64,000 bases of DNA from Chrysogorgia sp. JL179-B06. Taxonomy: Eukaryota; Cnidaria; Anthozoa; Scleralcyonacea; Chrysogorgiidae. Location: assembly GCA_035772405.1 (NCBI GenBank), contig JAYKKM010000218.1, forward strand, positions 310,001-374,000. Reading direction: 5' to 3'. This document shows, one piece after another, positions 13,397-25,774 of the stretch. How positions within the stretch are numbered: the first letter of the stretch is position 1; each line of letters starts with the position of its first letter. Below the pieces are notes generated by a model that had not been told where the DNA came from, made no database searches, and was given only the letters and a program-made list of their open reading frames with translations. Position numbers and translations under genes: made by a program.

Positions 13397-15900
13397 AAAG
13401 TTGATAGGCATGAAACATTTATTTTTATTTTAAAATTCTTATATGAAAAAATGGAAGGCACATTTACGTACCGCAGGCTGCAGCCACTGCTATTGTTGAT
13501 TCGTTTATTATCCAACAAGTTTGCATGTCGTGCAAATCATGAACTTCTCGTTAAAGGTTCGAAATCTTCGAAATTGCGAATTAACAAATAATTGAAGTTG
13601 CTGCTAAATCTCATAGCTAAATCATATATTTATAATGATTGCATTGTTTCAAACCCTTAATACTGGTTCAACGAGGCATTGTTTGAAACATGTGAAAATG
13701 ATCTAACTAGACACTAGTCAAATAAATGGTTCTCAAAGTGGAGTTTTTATATTGGCAGCGTTCGCTTAAATGTTTTGCTTTATACATGCAAATTACGTGC
13801 AGTTTGCATGTTACTTTGAAGTAATTAGTGCATTTTTCTGTGTAGTATTATGCATAAACAATTAATGCTTTTAAATATTCGTTCAGTGCAAATGCTTAGG
13901 CCCGTAAAGAATTAATTCTTGGTTTGCAATTGAGGTTTTCATCTTACTAATACCACGATCACGTCGGATGCTTCAAACTGATTTATTTTGATATGGGGTT
14001 TGTCTTGAGGAACGCTTGTTTGACCTACTGGAATTCAAATTTTATAATTATACACATGCATAATTGCTTGGCCGTTTTGAGTGGTTACAACCAATAGACA
14101 TCCCCAATATTGACACTAATGGTGTGAAGCAGGCTAGAAAAGTCCATTTTCTCTTGTCTAAATCGTGAAAAGCGGGTTTAAATTTAGTTAAAATTTAATG
14201 CTTAGTCGCTGGTCCATGACTGCACGATTTGTGTTAACAACAATACAACTGACATGTCTTTGTGTTATGGTTTGCGTTTGTCTGTGAATATTAATGAATG
14301 CATATTCTTCTTCTATGCGTACAGTTAAGAATTGCTTGTACGTTGCCCCTAAATCGAAAATCAAAAATTGGACACCGTCAGTCGATGAGGATTATCGTTT
14401 ATACTCATCGTGTCAAATTTCATGACGATCGGACTCGAAATGACGGAGCCTGAGGCTTTTTTCGAAGAGCTTAGCCCCCTAACAACAACAATAAGATTAG
14501 CAGCGATTGGGGAGCAGTTCCTGGTCCAAAAATAAACATAAAGCTAATATAAATGGATATTTCGTAATACTTTGATATCACATTAATACAACAGACTATG
14601 ATCGTGAACAGGTCAACAGACATATGTGTGTGGCGATAAACTTAATACAGCGCATCAAAGCATGACGCTTGCGATTGTATTACGGACATAACTTTTCCTG
14701 TGACAGACATGACTTATTTATTGCAATTCGGCCGTTTGCGGTACCGGAATGGTTTGACAATTTCTTGTCATTCTGAATTTCCACCCTTAATACAATGGCC
14801 TTGCGGCATCAGAAAGCCATCCTCAAATTTTTCTAATTTTTTGCTTGTAAAATCTACAGTACTTGTTCTTGTTGGAACAAACTGCAGAGCGTGACCTCTT
14901 TGGTTGGTTTGTCAAATATTAAATAAGTTATCAAGATATTGGCTGGCGTATATTTGAAGTTGAGGCGATTCTGGACAATGTCTGCAGTTTGTATAATGAA
15001 CTATGTGCTTTACTTTATTCCTAGAGGTAATCTTGGATGGTGTGTGGATTTCCGCCATTTTGTAACTTGTGTGTCTGTCTGAGTAATTATTTACTGTCAC
15101 TTCGAAGTTTGAAATTAGACACAATGTGGGCCTTCTTCGTGTAGAGCACACAGAAATTTGCATAATCGAGAAATTGGGTTTATAAGTAGGGTTAGTATTT
15201 TTTTATTTTAGGGTTAGTGATAGAGTTTTTTTTGCTGTAAAGCTTCTGATTGCTCCGAAAATAACGTTTATCAGACTGACGTAGTCTGTGTCCTCTACAC
15301 GAAGAACGAGACCACAATGTGGCGAAATAGTCAACCAAATCCATACTTGTTTTACAGGGCGTATAATTCAGGAAAAACCATCGAGTCAAGATAGAGATAT
15401 TGTTTTCATACGACTGAGCGCAGTATGGTGCAATGTTACACTTGAGGAGTTATATCTCAAATTTCACCAGACAAGCTTAATAAATAAATATACAGATATG
15501 TCTAGCATCAACGTGCGTTCGATATTTTGAGAAAGAAGAGAAATTATCACGCGTGTCATATGAAACCGCGTCCTCGTCACGCACTATCCACCACTTATAA
15601 GATAATCATGGATAATCTTTGGACCCAGGCGTTAACTCACCTGAGCATCCAGCTTGTATAAAATCTTGCTTGAAGGAGAAGAAAATCAGAAGGAATGGAT
15701 GGTGGGTAAGTGCACTAGGAACTAAAAAGCAGGTAAGTTGATTTTCAACACAGTGGTCATGGTAGCAATGGTTTGCAAAAGGAGTTGATTTATGTCTTGC
15801 AGTGTTTATTGGAAGTTAACATGCATATAATACTGTTGTTATCATAATTGATTCTCTACTTTTGCATAAAATTTTAACTTCACAATCTGCAAAATTACTT
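13397..15900. other. Spacer without recognised gene
   Basis: Short ORFs here show no motif I recognise. A 14-bp perfect inverted repeat (15133-15146 and 15293-15306) encloses 146 bp, and a small GTTTCAAAC/GTTTGAAAC pair lies near 13645-13690. If the 18.4 kb block is a true tandem duplication, this spacer should also occur just left of the window. Confidence 0.6.
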
Positions 15901-15917
15901 AAATATGTGCTCAAAAC

Positions 15918-16026
15918 GCAGGAAATTGGGTTTCAGAGGTTCTAAAATCTCACATTTTGCTTGGGGCATAGATTTGTGCACATCAGTAATATGCTATAGT
16001 CAGATTATGACCTAGATCCGCCCCTG
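15918..16026 (+). mobile_element. hAT-like terminal fragment
   Basis: The segment holds a CAGGAAAT...TTTCAGAGGTTCTAAAAT stretch followed by an end reading CCTAGATCCGCCCCTG, the reverse complement of a CAGGGGCGGATC hAT-type terminus. The other end is not seen, so this is a relic. Assignment rests on similarity of form only. Confidence 0.4.
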
Positions 16027-16104
16027 CTTCACTATCAACAACATAGTTCACATTAAAGTGAACGTTTACTACAACAGTTTCGACTCCAATAAGGGGAGAC
16101 AACC

Positions 16105-16372
16105 AGCTGTTGTGGTCTAGTGGTTACCACACATGTCTATGAGCTGGGAGACATGGGTTCAAATCCTGGGTCGGACCTCCACTCAGGGTCTTAAAAATAA
16201 TCGAGGAGAAAGTGCTGCCTTTGCAATAATATCAGCAAATGGTAAGACTTTCGGGTCTTCTCGGATAACGAACGACCTTAAATCGTAGGCCCTCGGAACC
16301 CCTATCAATTGGGCTTCTAGCCTGTTCGGGTATTCCGTTCACCAAAGCGTGATAAATCTATTAAAACTTGTG
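16105..16372 (+). mobile_element. tRNA-derived SINE
   Basis: A-box-like TGGTCTAGTGG at 16113-16123 and B-box-like GGTTCAAATCC at 16156-16166 have tRNA-like spacing of internal pol III promoter boxes. Acceptor and T-stem pairing fail, so it is not a functional tRNA. A roughly 200 bp non-tRNA body follows, with the TCTCGGATAACGA stretch typical of SINE tails in marine invertebrates. The 3' boundary is approximate. Confidence 0.65.
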
Positions 16373-17681
16373 GAAGGGTATTTTCGCATTGATTTCTTTT
16401 CCATCGTGGTGACGTTTCGCCTGCCTTCAGTTCTTTTTAAAGTTCTGCATATAGTTGTAACAACAAGACAATGATATATGAAAACCAGGATTTGACATAG
16501 CGCTATCACAATTTCTCTTGCCTATTGCTCTCTGGTACAATGTATCGTCAACTAGTTGTGGATGACTTTGTGCACCCCCTCCTTCTCGTTCGAAAATATC
16601 TTCCATGATGGCATATTCTCTAGTAAAGGAACCAGGTACGGATTTTCTTCGCACTTTAACATACAACCACAACCTTCTGCCACTTGAAGGATTTCCTTTC
16701 ACTACCTTTTATTTGCAATTCTCAACGAAAGTCTGTGTTGATATGTGTTTGTCATGTCATTTCATTTTCGAACAACTTGCGAAGTTATCTTAATCTCCTT
16801 AAACCTACGTAAATTCAGTTTGAAACAAGCGCGACACCCTTGTGCTACATGTTTGTTTTGGACATTGAGAAACTTTCCCATTGCAAATGTTATGCTTGTT
16901 ATATACCATTACACCTACCTTAAAGCATTGTTGAAACAATCGCCAATCGCGTCTTCTACTGTGTCGTTTGCAGCTTTTTCCGATTGGTTAGCTGACTATT
17001 GATGAATGACGCCAATGAATGAAAATCTGATGTGGTTCTCTTGCTAACGAATGCTTGTCCTTTAAAGTGTAATTGGATTATGCTTACACTTTTTGATAAT
17101 AGAAAATAACTCTGCCGACATCAATCTACGTTCAGTTGAATTTCCTTTCGCTTTCTTGTATACTTTGCACAAATCCGTAGTAGCTACTAGTGGAAATGCT
17201 GTAAAATGTACTCTCCTACTGCGACTGTTCCCAGTTGTGAGTTGTGACGAGTGTAACTTTTATTAGAAAAGGAAATCTTTTGTTTAAGTGCATTGATGTT
17301 TTTTTTTGCAATGTTCCTTTGACATTACTACATCGATAATTCAAAAAGTTAAAGCCAAATGCGTCATTGCCTTTATTCGAGGAAGAATCTTGCCATAGTA
17401 AATAGGTTTTTTTCCTTTCTGTTGACATTTTTGCTGTAAAGTTCACCATGCGTTCTGTAAAACAATCGATCAACGCCTGTTAACGGAAATACTGAAACAT
17501 TGTCATTAGATAAGCGAAAATTACTGGAAATAGTAGAGGCATAATTGTTGGTAAGGTCTAAATTAGAAGAATTGCATGGCAAGCTGCTGGATTTATGACA
17601 ATTTAATGATGAACTTGTAGATAAGAATACATCTTATTTCTCTGAGTTTCTTTCTATATAAATAATATATTTAAGCTAACA
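16373..17681. other. Spacer without recognised gene
   Basis: Overlapping short ORFs on both strands show no domain or composition signal. The right end reaches the ATT-type tail of element A at about 17682. Confidence 0.55.
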
Positions 17682-17984
17682 TATTATTATTATTAACAAT
17701 CTTTATACAGGTTATATCTTGTTCAGTACGGGAGGTAAGATACATATATACATATATATACTTTATACTGCTATCAACCAAGGACCTGTGTTTAAACTAA
17801 GAATACAATACTAAGATAAAGATTAATACTAGTAGATAAAATGGAAAATTAAGAGTAAAATAGTCAAAATCAATAGTTAAAATTAAAAGTTTTGATTTTG
17901 TTCTTAAACATCAAATAGGACGTCTCATCTCTGAAATCTACTGGCAAAGTATTAAAAATTAACGCTCCTTGGTGCTTAAAACTC

Positions 17985-18707
17985 TTACGTCCTGATTCTG
18001 TTTTTCATACGCGTAAGTTTCAACAAGGAACCATTTCCACGAGTGGCCTTGCAGTGAGATAAACGTGTAAAATAGTTGTGGAACATTTCTGGTTGAGTAG
18101 AATGTAAGGAACCAAAAACCATCAGCAGAGCGTTCTTCTTAATTGTATCATCCAAACTTGACCATTCATTATTGTTTTTACCACAACATAGTTTATATGC
18201 TTTGTCTTGAATATTTTGTAACTTTTCAACATGATGGCGGGAAATTCCGAGCAAAATAGGACAACAATAGGTCATAAGTGGTTTTATCATTGAGTTATAA
18301 ATGGAATGAGCTACCAACGGTGAAATATCTCTGCGAATTCTCTTAAGTAATTTCAATCTAGATGAGGCTTTTTTTAAAACTGAATTTAAATGTTCATTCA
18401 AGTTCATGTGGTGGTCAAGGACGACTCCAAGATATTTGTAGGATTTTGTTTCATGGACAACAGTATTATTTATTTCGATTTGTATCCTACTGCTTTTAGA
18501 GAGACGTTGTGGTGTGCCGTACAAAACAAACTCTGTTTTCCCTTTATTTTGGTTCAAATATAGGTTGTTCGTATTTAGCCATTGGAATACGCTGTTACAT
18601 TGCCTAGTGAGCACTTCTTGGATTTGGATAGGGTCCTTATTTGCGTAGTATACAGCAGTATCGTCGGCATATAATATCGATTCAGCCTCATCAATAGCCA
18701 TCTGCAT
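17985..18707 (-). pseudogene. Element A RT, C-terminal part (complete 3' end)
   Basis: 240 residues with YADD at 13-16, the WLNTNNLYLNQNKGKTEF segment, the KYLGVVLD motif and a thumb/connection domain. This is the only complete C-terminus of A in the window. The coding sequence extends upstream to GVPQGS near 18750 and is out of frame with the RT at 18770-19540 by one missing base. The 3' UTR runs to about 17682. Confidence 0.87.
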
Positions 18708-18769
18708 GTCGTTTATTAGGACATTAAAGAGTAGAGGACCTAATATCGATCCTTGCGGAACACCATAGG

Positions 18770-19843
18770 TTATGGGTTGGACTTTACCCCATCAAATACA
18801 ACTATTTGGCTTCGATTGAATAGATAATTCTTTAACCATTCAATCTCGGTAGAATGGATCCCATAATACCGAAGTTTCTCTAATAAGCAAGCGTGATGGA
18901 CCGTATCGAATGCCTTTCGGAAATCCATAAAGACCACACCGGTAAGGAGACCACTATCCATATTACATCTTATGTCGTCCACCAAACGAGTAACTGCATG
19001 GACTGTGGATCTGTTTGGTCTAAATCCAAATTGATTTGGGCAAAGCATGTTGTTGGTCTCAAGATATTCACTTAATTGTTTGTAGACAACTTTTTCAATT
19101 ATTTTAGAAAAAACCGTTGTGACAGAAATAGGACGATAGTTATCTAGGTTAGATTTTTCATTAGATTTGTAGACAGGCAGGACTTTTGCTTGTTTTTCAG
19201 ATGTTGGAAAAATTCCTGATTTTAGGCTTTGATTAATCAGAACTGATAAAGGAACAGCAAGTTCCTCAGCACCGTCTTTTATCAGTCTTGGAGGTATGTC
19301 GTCGATGCCAGGACTTTTGGACGCCTTAAGTGCTTTGATAATGTTAAAAACCTGTATTGGTGTTACTTCTGTAAAATAGAAGCGGTAATCATTTGGATTG
19401 ATGTAATTACCAAGAGATGTAAATGAACATGATTTCCAGGCGGGATAGGACAAGTTGGTGATTGAGTTTTGCAGCGTCAAAGCAACAGAGCTAAAGAAGT
19501 TACAAAAGGCATTCGATATAACGGTCCTATCAAATGTCATTAAATCATTGATAAGAAATTACTTAGCTGTCGATTTTTTGTCGTTTACAGGATAACTTTG
19601 TTTCATCCGAGACCAGAAGTCTTTAGGCTTATTAATGCTTTCATGAAATAGATTTCTGTGGAAATTTGATTTTGCTTTCCGAATGGCAGATGTAGTTAAA
19701 TTTCGCATACGTTTATAATCATCCCAGTCCTTTTTCTGTTTTGATCGTTCAGCCTTCTTCAGGAGGTAGTCGCGGCTATTAATTTTAGTTCTAATATCAG
19801 ATGTCAGCCAGGGGCAGTCTCTTCCAGCCACTCTTTTTTCCAT
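18770..19843 (-). pseudogene. Element A linker and RT palm (unit C, copy 2)
   Basis: Identical in protein sequence to 367-1440, with linker 19843-19559, in-frame TAA, and RT 19540-18770. This copy continues into the real remainder of the RT, which shows that the break before GVPQGS is a one-base deletion and not a junction effect. Confidence 0.88.
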
Positions 19844-19975
19844 TTTTTGGGCATGTTTGTTAATAATAATAATAATAACACATTTTATATAGCGCCTCTA
19901 TCCATGACAATGATCAGGGCACTTTACAATAACAATTTAAGTACATAATCTAACAAAAATAAAAATATCTGTCAA

Positions 19976-21417
19976 TCAAGAAAAACTGTTACTAAAAAGA
20001 TATTTTTTGAGTTTCTTCTTAAAAATGTCAATAGAAAAAGATTGTCTAATGTCAAATGGTAACGAGTTCCAAAGTGACGGAGCTGCCACAGAAAAGGCTC
20101 TCTTTCCATACGTTTCCAGTTTAAATTTTGGAACAACCAGAAAACCTTTCGAGGAGGAACGTAAGTTTCGAGATGGCACATAGTCAACGAGAAGATCTTG
20201 AATGTATTTCGGAGCTATCTTTTTCTGAGCTTTGAATGTGAGGAGCAAAATTTTAAACACAATTCTGTTTTCAACGGGCAGCCAATGAAGCGCTTTCAGA
20301 ACTGGTGAGATATGCTCAAATCTATTGGAATTGGTGATTAGGCGGGCAGCACAATTCTGTGCATGTTGAAGCTTCTGAATGAGGTACTTCGGGACACCAA
20401 AAAGTAGGCCATTGCAATTATCAAGCCTGGAGGAAATGAATGCATGAACAATAGCCTCAACAGCATAATTAGGCAAATATCTCCTGATCTTCCGAATTTT
20501 AGCTATGTGTGAGAAAGCAGACCTACAAACAGACGTAATTTGCTTTTCCATGGACAAATTTTGATCAAAAACAACTCCAATGTTATTTGCGAATGCAGAT
20601 GGTTTAATAGGCTCGTCACCAATAATAATAGAGTTTAGCATAGGTTGATGTTTGTATCTTGAATGAACAACCAACAATTTAGTCTTATCATCGTTTAGCT
20701 TGAGAAAGTTAGATTGCATCCATTTCCTGATGTCATTGATGCAGAGTTCCATAGAACTCTTTGCAGCCTCAAGGCCAGCATAGTCATTGGAGGGAAAAGA
20801 AAGATATAGCTGTGTGTCATCAGCGTACATGTGATATGATACATTATGCAATCGAACTACGTCGGCTAGCGGAGAAATGTAGAGGGAAAACAGTATTGGT
20901 CCAAGTACCGAACCTTGAGGAACACCAAAAGGGAGACCATACCAAGGTGAGGTTGAACCATTAACCAATACTGCCTGTCGACGATCAGATAAATAAGACT
21001 CAAACCACCGTAAAACTTTGTGTTTCATTCCAAACCTAGTTGACAGTCTATCTAACATGATGGCATGGTCAATGGTGTCAAATGCGGCACACTAAGGTCA
21101 AGCAAAAGGAGGATGACAGAGCAACCATTATCCAAGGCAATAAGTAGGTCATTCTGAACACGGATTAATGCGGTCTCAGTGCTGTGATGTTCTTTGTAGG
21201 CAGACTGGTAGAGTTCAAGAAGGTTGTTTGCCTTAAGATGATCCACAGTTTGCAATGCCACAGCTTTCTCTGTTATTTTAGAGATAAATGGTAAATTCGA
21301 GAGAGGACGAAAATTTTTCAGATTCTCAGAGTCAGAGGATGACTTCTTTAAGGATGGCATACAAAGCGTCCTTGAATTGAGCTGGCATAACAGATGATTG
21401 GAGAGATAGGTTAACAA
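19976..21417 (-). pseudogene. Element B RT (unit C, copy 2)
   Basis: Split into 21417-21052 and 21058-19976 by two extra bases (CAC) near 21089, within motif A (LDLSAAFDT). Copy 1 of the same unit lacks these bases. Motifs B and C are intact. Confidence 0.87.
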
Positions 21418-23566
21418 TTTTAGTTATAGCAGGTAGTATGACGTGTAGGCATTCTTTGAGAACTGGAGTAGGCAATGGGTCAGAGGCACAAGACTTTGAA
21501 GGAGACAAACGAATCAACTTCTCAATTTCAGATGAATTGAGTGCATTGAACTCAGTCATTTCAGACAAATCAGTGTTAATGCAAGACATAGGTGGAACGG
21601 TGTCGTGAGATGGAGGAGAAAGACTGTGGCGAATTTTTTCAATTTTTTCACTGAAAAAACTGGCAAATTTATCTGCTAATTCAGATGATGATAATGATGG
21701 CAGTATATGTATAGTTTTTCGTCCAAGCAGGTGATCTACAATCTTGAATAAGGCCTTCTGGTTACCGCAAGTGCTATTAATAGCAGAAACAAAGTACTCA
21801 GACTTGGACAAAGCCATTAAATCTTGGACAGATCTGCACTGCGATATATAGGTGCTATGATCCACAGGACACTTAGATCTACGCCAACGACGCTCCAGTT
21901 TCCTCCGCGTTTTCTTCTCAGCATCAATTTTAGAAGTATACCAGGGGGCAGATGGTCTCAATGATATAACTTTTGATTTCTCAGGAGCATGGTTATCTAG
22001 AGTATTACGCAGTACAGTATTATAGCAGTCAACAAATTTGGAGAGATCATCTGTAACAGGAAAACTCAAAGACAAAGATGCTTGAATATCATCACAAAAA
22101 GATGCACGATCAATTCCACGAATATTGCGATAGAGAATTTTCTTCCTTGCTTTTGGAGGCTTACCAAGTGGTAGTGAAGCATGAACAGCGAAATGATCCG
22201 ACAAACCAATATCTCTTACCCAAATGCCAGATAGTGTTTTATCAGATGACCGGGTAATGATTAAGTCCAAAATGTGGTGACTGGAATGAGTAGGTGAATT
22301 AACATTCTGAATTAAATCAAAGGTTTCAAGAAGGCGTGTAAATTTCTTAGTGCTAGAAGTACTCAGTTCATCTAAATGAATGTTGAAATCTCCAGATACC
22401 AGTAACAAACTGCCAAATGTAGCCACATGCTCCATAAGACCAGAAAATTCACGACAGAAGTCGTCAAGATTAGCATTTGGAGGTCTATAAACGACTATAA
22501 TCCTGAAACTTTTGGTGGAGAAATTACAGATGATTTGCATAAACTCAAAGGATTCCATATGTTGGCCAACCTCTTCCTTAAATAGAATACCAACACCACC
22601 TCCTCGACGTGAAGGTCTGGGACAATGAATAAAATTATACCCAGTGGGGCAAAGTTCATGTATCAAGGGAGCATCAGTTTCACCTGGCTCCAACCATGTC
22701 TCCGTAAGCGCTAAAATATCAATGTCATTATCAACTGTGTAATCCTTGATTGATAAAATTTTGTTTCGGACAGAACGTGAGTTAAATAGACGGAAACTCA
22801 GATGTTGCATATTTATAGGTTTCGACATAACAGAAGAGATATTTAGCAATTTATCAGTCTGAGTAATCGGAATTACTTTCAGATTAGACTCATTTCTTGT
22901 GACAAATACTGGCTTTAATTTGATTTGACGAAGCGTGACGACAACTGGAATATGATGAAGGACATTCCTACTTGATCTCGTGCGGTCAAACTGTATATTC
23001 CTACCGGCTCTCTTTCCTCTATACCTCAATAAGTTGTTGTTCTTAAGGTCAGCCAAGAGGGACGATGTAGGAGTACAGCTATAGAAGCGACGAATATCAA
23101 AAAGTTGGTGGCTACTATAATTTGTTGAAGGTCCGCTCGAATAAGCACGTTTATTTGCATGTTGATTAGAATGTGTAATTTTCTTGACAATTTTCAAGCA
23201 TGTAGTAGAGATCAAACTGATGGAGCTGCTAGGACCAGGATTAACCTCAATATCAATATAAATAGTAATATCGATCAATGGTTGATATCCGGGAACAGCC
23301 AGCAAGGTATATCCATGTTTATGCCACTTGAAGAGAGGTCGACGAAGCCCTTCTTTTAAACCTGATACGATTAATCTTCTATGTGTAACACGTAGATAGA
23401 AAATTTCAAATTCTTCACCCAAAGCAACTGCAACGATCAATCCATCGCTCCTCAAACACACTACGTTAACAGAAGAAGTTGTAGGCAACTTATAGTGGCA
23501 GCCCCAGCGATTAAAACAAATCAAATAGATAATAAACCACGGAGCGAAAATATTCGTGGCAGCCAT
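21332..23566 (-). CDS. Element B 2A and endonuclease protein (unit C, copy 2)
   Basis: 744-residue ORF from the hydrophobic N-terminus through DIEVNPGP (residues 105-112) and the endonuclease to the start of the RT region, where it ends in a 2-base frameshift near 21360 (GCATACAAAG). It lacks the six-residue DSIRVK segment. Endonuclease residues (Asn in FNSRS, Glu in TET, GDFN, SDH) are all present. Confidence 0.85.
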   Translation of the reverse strand: MAATNIFAPWFIIYLICFNRWGCHYKLPTTSSVNVVCLRSDGLIVAVALGEEFEIFYLRVTHRRLIVSGLKEGLRRPLFKWHKHGYTLLAVPGYQPLIDITIYIDIEVNPGPSSSISLISTTCLKIVKKITHSNQHANKRAYSSGPSTNYSSHQLFDIRRFYSCTPTSSLLADLKNNNLLRYRGKRAGRNIQFDRTRSSRNVLHHIPVVVTLRQIKLKPVFVTRNESNLKVIPITQTDKLLNISSVMSKPINMQHLSFRLFNSRSVRNKILSIKDYTVDNDIDILALTETWLEPGETDAPLIHELCPTGYNFIHCPRPSRRGGGVGILFKEEVGQHMESFEFMQIICNFSTKSFRIIVVYRPPNANLDDFCREFSGLMEHVATFGSLLLVSGDFNIHLDELSTSSTKKFTRLLETFDLIQNVNSPTHSSHHILDLIITRSSDKTLSGIWVRDIGLSDHFAVHASLPLGKPPKARKKILYRNIRGIDRASFCDDIQASLSLSFPVTDDLSKFVDCYNTVLRNTLDNHAPEKSKVISLRPSAPWYTSKIDAEKKTRRKLERRWRRSKCPVDHSTYISQCRSVQDLMALSKSEYFVSAINSTCGNQKALFKIVDHLLGRKTIHILPSLSSSELADKFASFFSEKIEKIRHSLSPPSHDTVPPMSCINTDLSEMTEFNALNSSEIEKLIRLSPSKSCASDPLPTPVLKECLHVILPAITKIVNLSLQSSVMPAQFKDALYAILKEVIL

Positions 23567-23575
23567 ACTGGCGCC

Positions 23576-24565
23576 TTATGCAACTATTTTAACTATTTTA
23601 ACTATTTTATTAACATATAGTTTGAATAGGTTCCATGCTGAGTTAAAGTCATCAATTAGGATTTGGTCCCATGGGAGTTCCTGAAGATCAGATTTAAAAG
23701 ATTCTTTTGAATAGAACTTATAGTTCCGGGCAAATATTTTGCGGGGCCTGTATTTCTTACAATTCATCTTTCGAATAACCCCAATCAGATGATGGTCGCT
23801 AAAGCCAGACTCAATAGAGAAAGCATTGGAAATATTGGCGTCATGAGTCACAAAAGTTAGGTCAATTAGTGTATCTGTTTTGGTAGTTGATCTAGTCGGT
23901 TGTTTTATCATTTGTTGGAAATTATGAATTCTCATTATATCCTTCAAGTCCCTTTGTTCGTTTTGTCGTAAGTAATCACAATTGAAATCCCCAATGATGA
24001 TAATCTCTTTGTCGTCGACCAGAGCTGTCGTTAAGACATTATTAAAATCAGCATTAAAATTTTTATTCAAATATTTTGAGGAATGAGGAGGGCGATAGCA
24101 TACACATAGAAGAATTGATTTCGAATTTTTGACAAATAATTCCACCCAAATATTTTCTATTTTGTCTATTTCAAGATCTGGGCATCTTTTCCATTCCATG
24201 TCACTACGAAGATATAGACATACTCCACCCCCTGATCCCGTTCTCCTATCGTTTCTTACAACATCATAACCATCAATACGGATTTCATAGTCATTAATTG
24301 AACTGTTAAGCTTCGATTCAGTAACCCCAAAGGCATGAATATTTTTTCCTGTCTCTTGAAGCAACAATTTTACATGACTCAGCTTCGATAATAGACCATT
24401 AACGTTTTGATGTAATATTTTTAAGCCCTTTGGTTTTAAGCAACTTCTCAGTTTATTCCAAATTGTAGGCCCTTGTTTCAATATCTTGAGAATCATTAGC
24501 ATTGCAAACAGAACAATACAAATGTTCTTGCTCTTCTTCAAATATCGATCCTTGCGGAACACCAT
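23576..24565 (-). pseudogene. Element A endonuclease (unit C, copy 2)
   Basis: Endonuclease motifs are as in the other copies. An extra T near 24475 puts the upstream YCSVC region out of frame, so the first 30 or so residues of this ORF are not native. Confidence 0.85.
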
Positions 24566-24568
24566 AGG

Positions 24569-25642
24569 TTATGGGTTGGACTTTACCCCATCAAATACAA
24601 CTATTTGGCTTCGATTGAATAGATAATTATTTAACCATTCAATCTCGGTAGAATGGATCCCATAATACCGAAGTTTCTCTAATAAGCAAGCGTGATGGAC
24701 CGTATCGAATGCCTTTCGGAAATCCATAAAGACCACACCGGTAAGGAGACCACTATCCATATTACATCTTATGTCGTCCACCAAACGAGTAACTGCATGG
24801 ACTGTGGATCTGTTTGGTCTAAATCCAAATTGATTTGGGCAAAGCATGTTGTTGGTCTCAAGATATTCACTTAATTGTTTGTAGACAACTTTTTCAATTA
24901 TTTTAGAAAAAACCGTTGTGACAGAAATAGGACGATAGTTATCTACGTTAGATTTTTCATTAGATTTGTAGACAGGCAGGACTTTTGCTTGTTTTTCAGA
25001 TGTTGGAAAAATTCCTGATTTTAGGCTTTGATTAATCAGAACTGATAAAGGAACAGCAAGTTCCTCAGCACCGTCTTTTATCAGTCTTGGAGGTATGTCG
25101 TCGATGCCAGGACTTTTGGACGCCTTAAGTGCTTTGATAATGTTAAAAACCTGTATTGGTGTTACTTCTGTAAAATAGAAGCAGTAATCATTTGGATTGA
25201 TGTAATTACCAAGAGATGTAAATGAACATGATTTCCAGGCGGGATAGGACAAGTTGGTGATTGAGTTTTGCAGCGTCAAAGCAACAGAGCTAAAGAAGTT
25301 ACAAAAGGCATTCGATATAACGGTCCTATCAAATGTCATTAAATCATTGATAAGAAATTACTTAGCTGTCGATTTTTTGTCGTTTACAGGATAACTTTGT
25401 TTGATCCGAGACCAGAAGTCTTTAGGCTTATTAATGCTTTCATGAAATAGATTTCTGTGGAAATTTGATTTTGCTTTCCGAATGGCAGATGTAGTTAAAT
25501 TTCGCATACGTTTATAATCATCCCAGTCCTTTTTATGTTTTGATCGTTCAGCCTTCTTCAGGAGGTAGTCGCGGCTATTAATTTTAGTTCTAATATCAGA
25601 TGTCAGCCAGGGGCAGTCTCTTCCAGCCACTCTTTTTTCCAT
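24569..25642 (-). pseudogene. Element A linker and RT palm (unit B, copy 2)
   Basis: Linker 25642-25358, in-frame TAA, RT 25339-24569 with the NNYL and YCFYF variants typical of units A and B. The RT stretch is uninterrupted until the shared deletion before GVPQGS. Confidence 0.88.
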
Positions 25643-25774
25643 TTTTGGGGCATGTTTGTTAATAATAATAATAATAACACATTTTATATAGCGCCTCTAT
25701 CCATGACAATGATCAGGGCACTTTACAATAACAATTTAAGTACATAATCTAACAAAAATAAAAATATCTGTCAA

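Larger units (their letters stand above)
18742..24545 (-). repeat. Tandem unit C, copy 2
   Basis: First unit of the right array. On its left it runs without a break into the true C-terminal part of the A RT (17985-18707). This shows what the RT looked like before the junctions formed. B spans about 19859-23580. Confidence 0.9.

Noticed and set aside
15133..15306. 14-bp inverted repeat as a small transposon
   Set aside because: Arms are short, the flanks show no target duplication, and no second copy is seen in the window.
15657..15711. TATAAAA, ATG and GTAAGT in a row, resembling a first exon
   Set aside because: Only 38 bases between TATA and ATG, no coding continuation or acceptor found; chance is likely.
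16104..16175. Functional tRNA gene
   Set aside because: Internal promoter boxes fit, but acceptor and T-stem pairing fail, and a SINE-like body follows.
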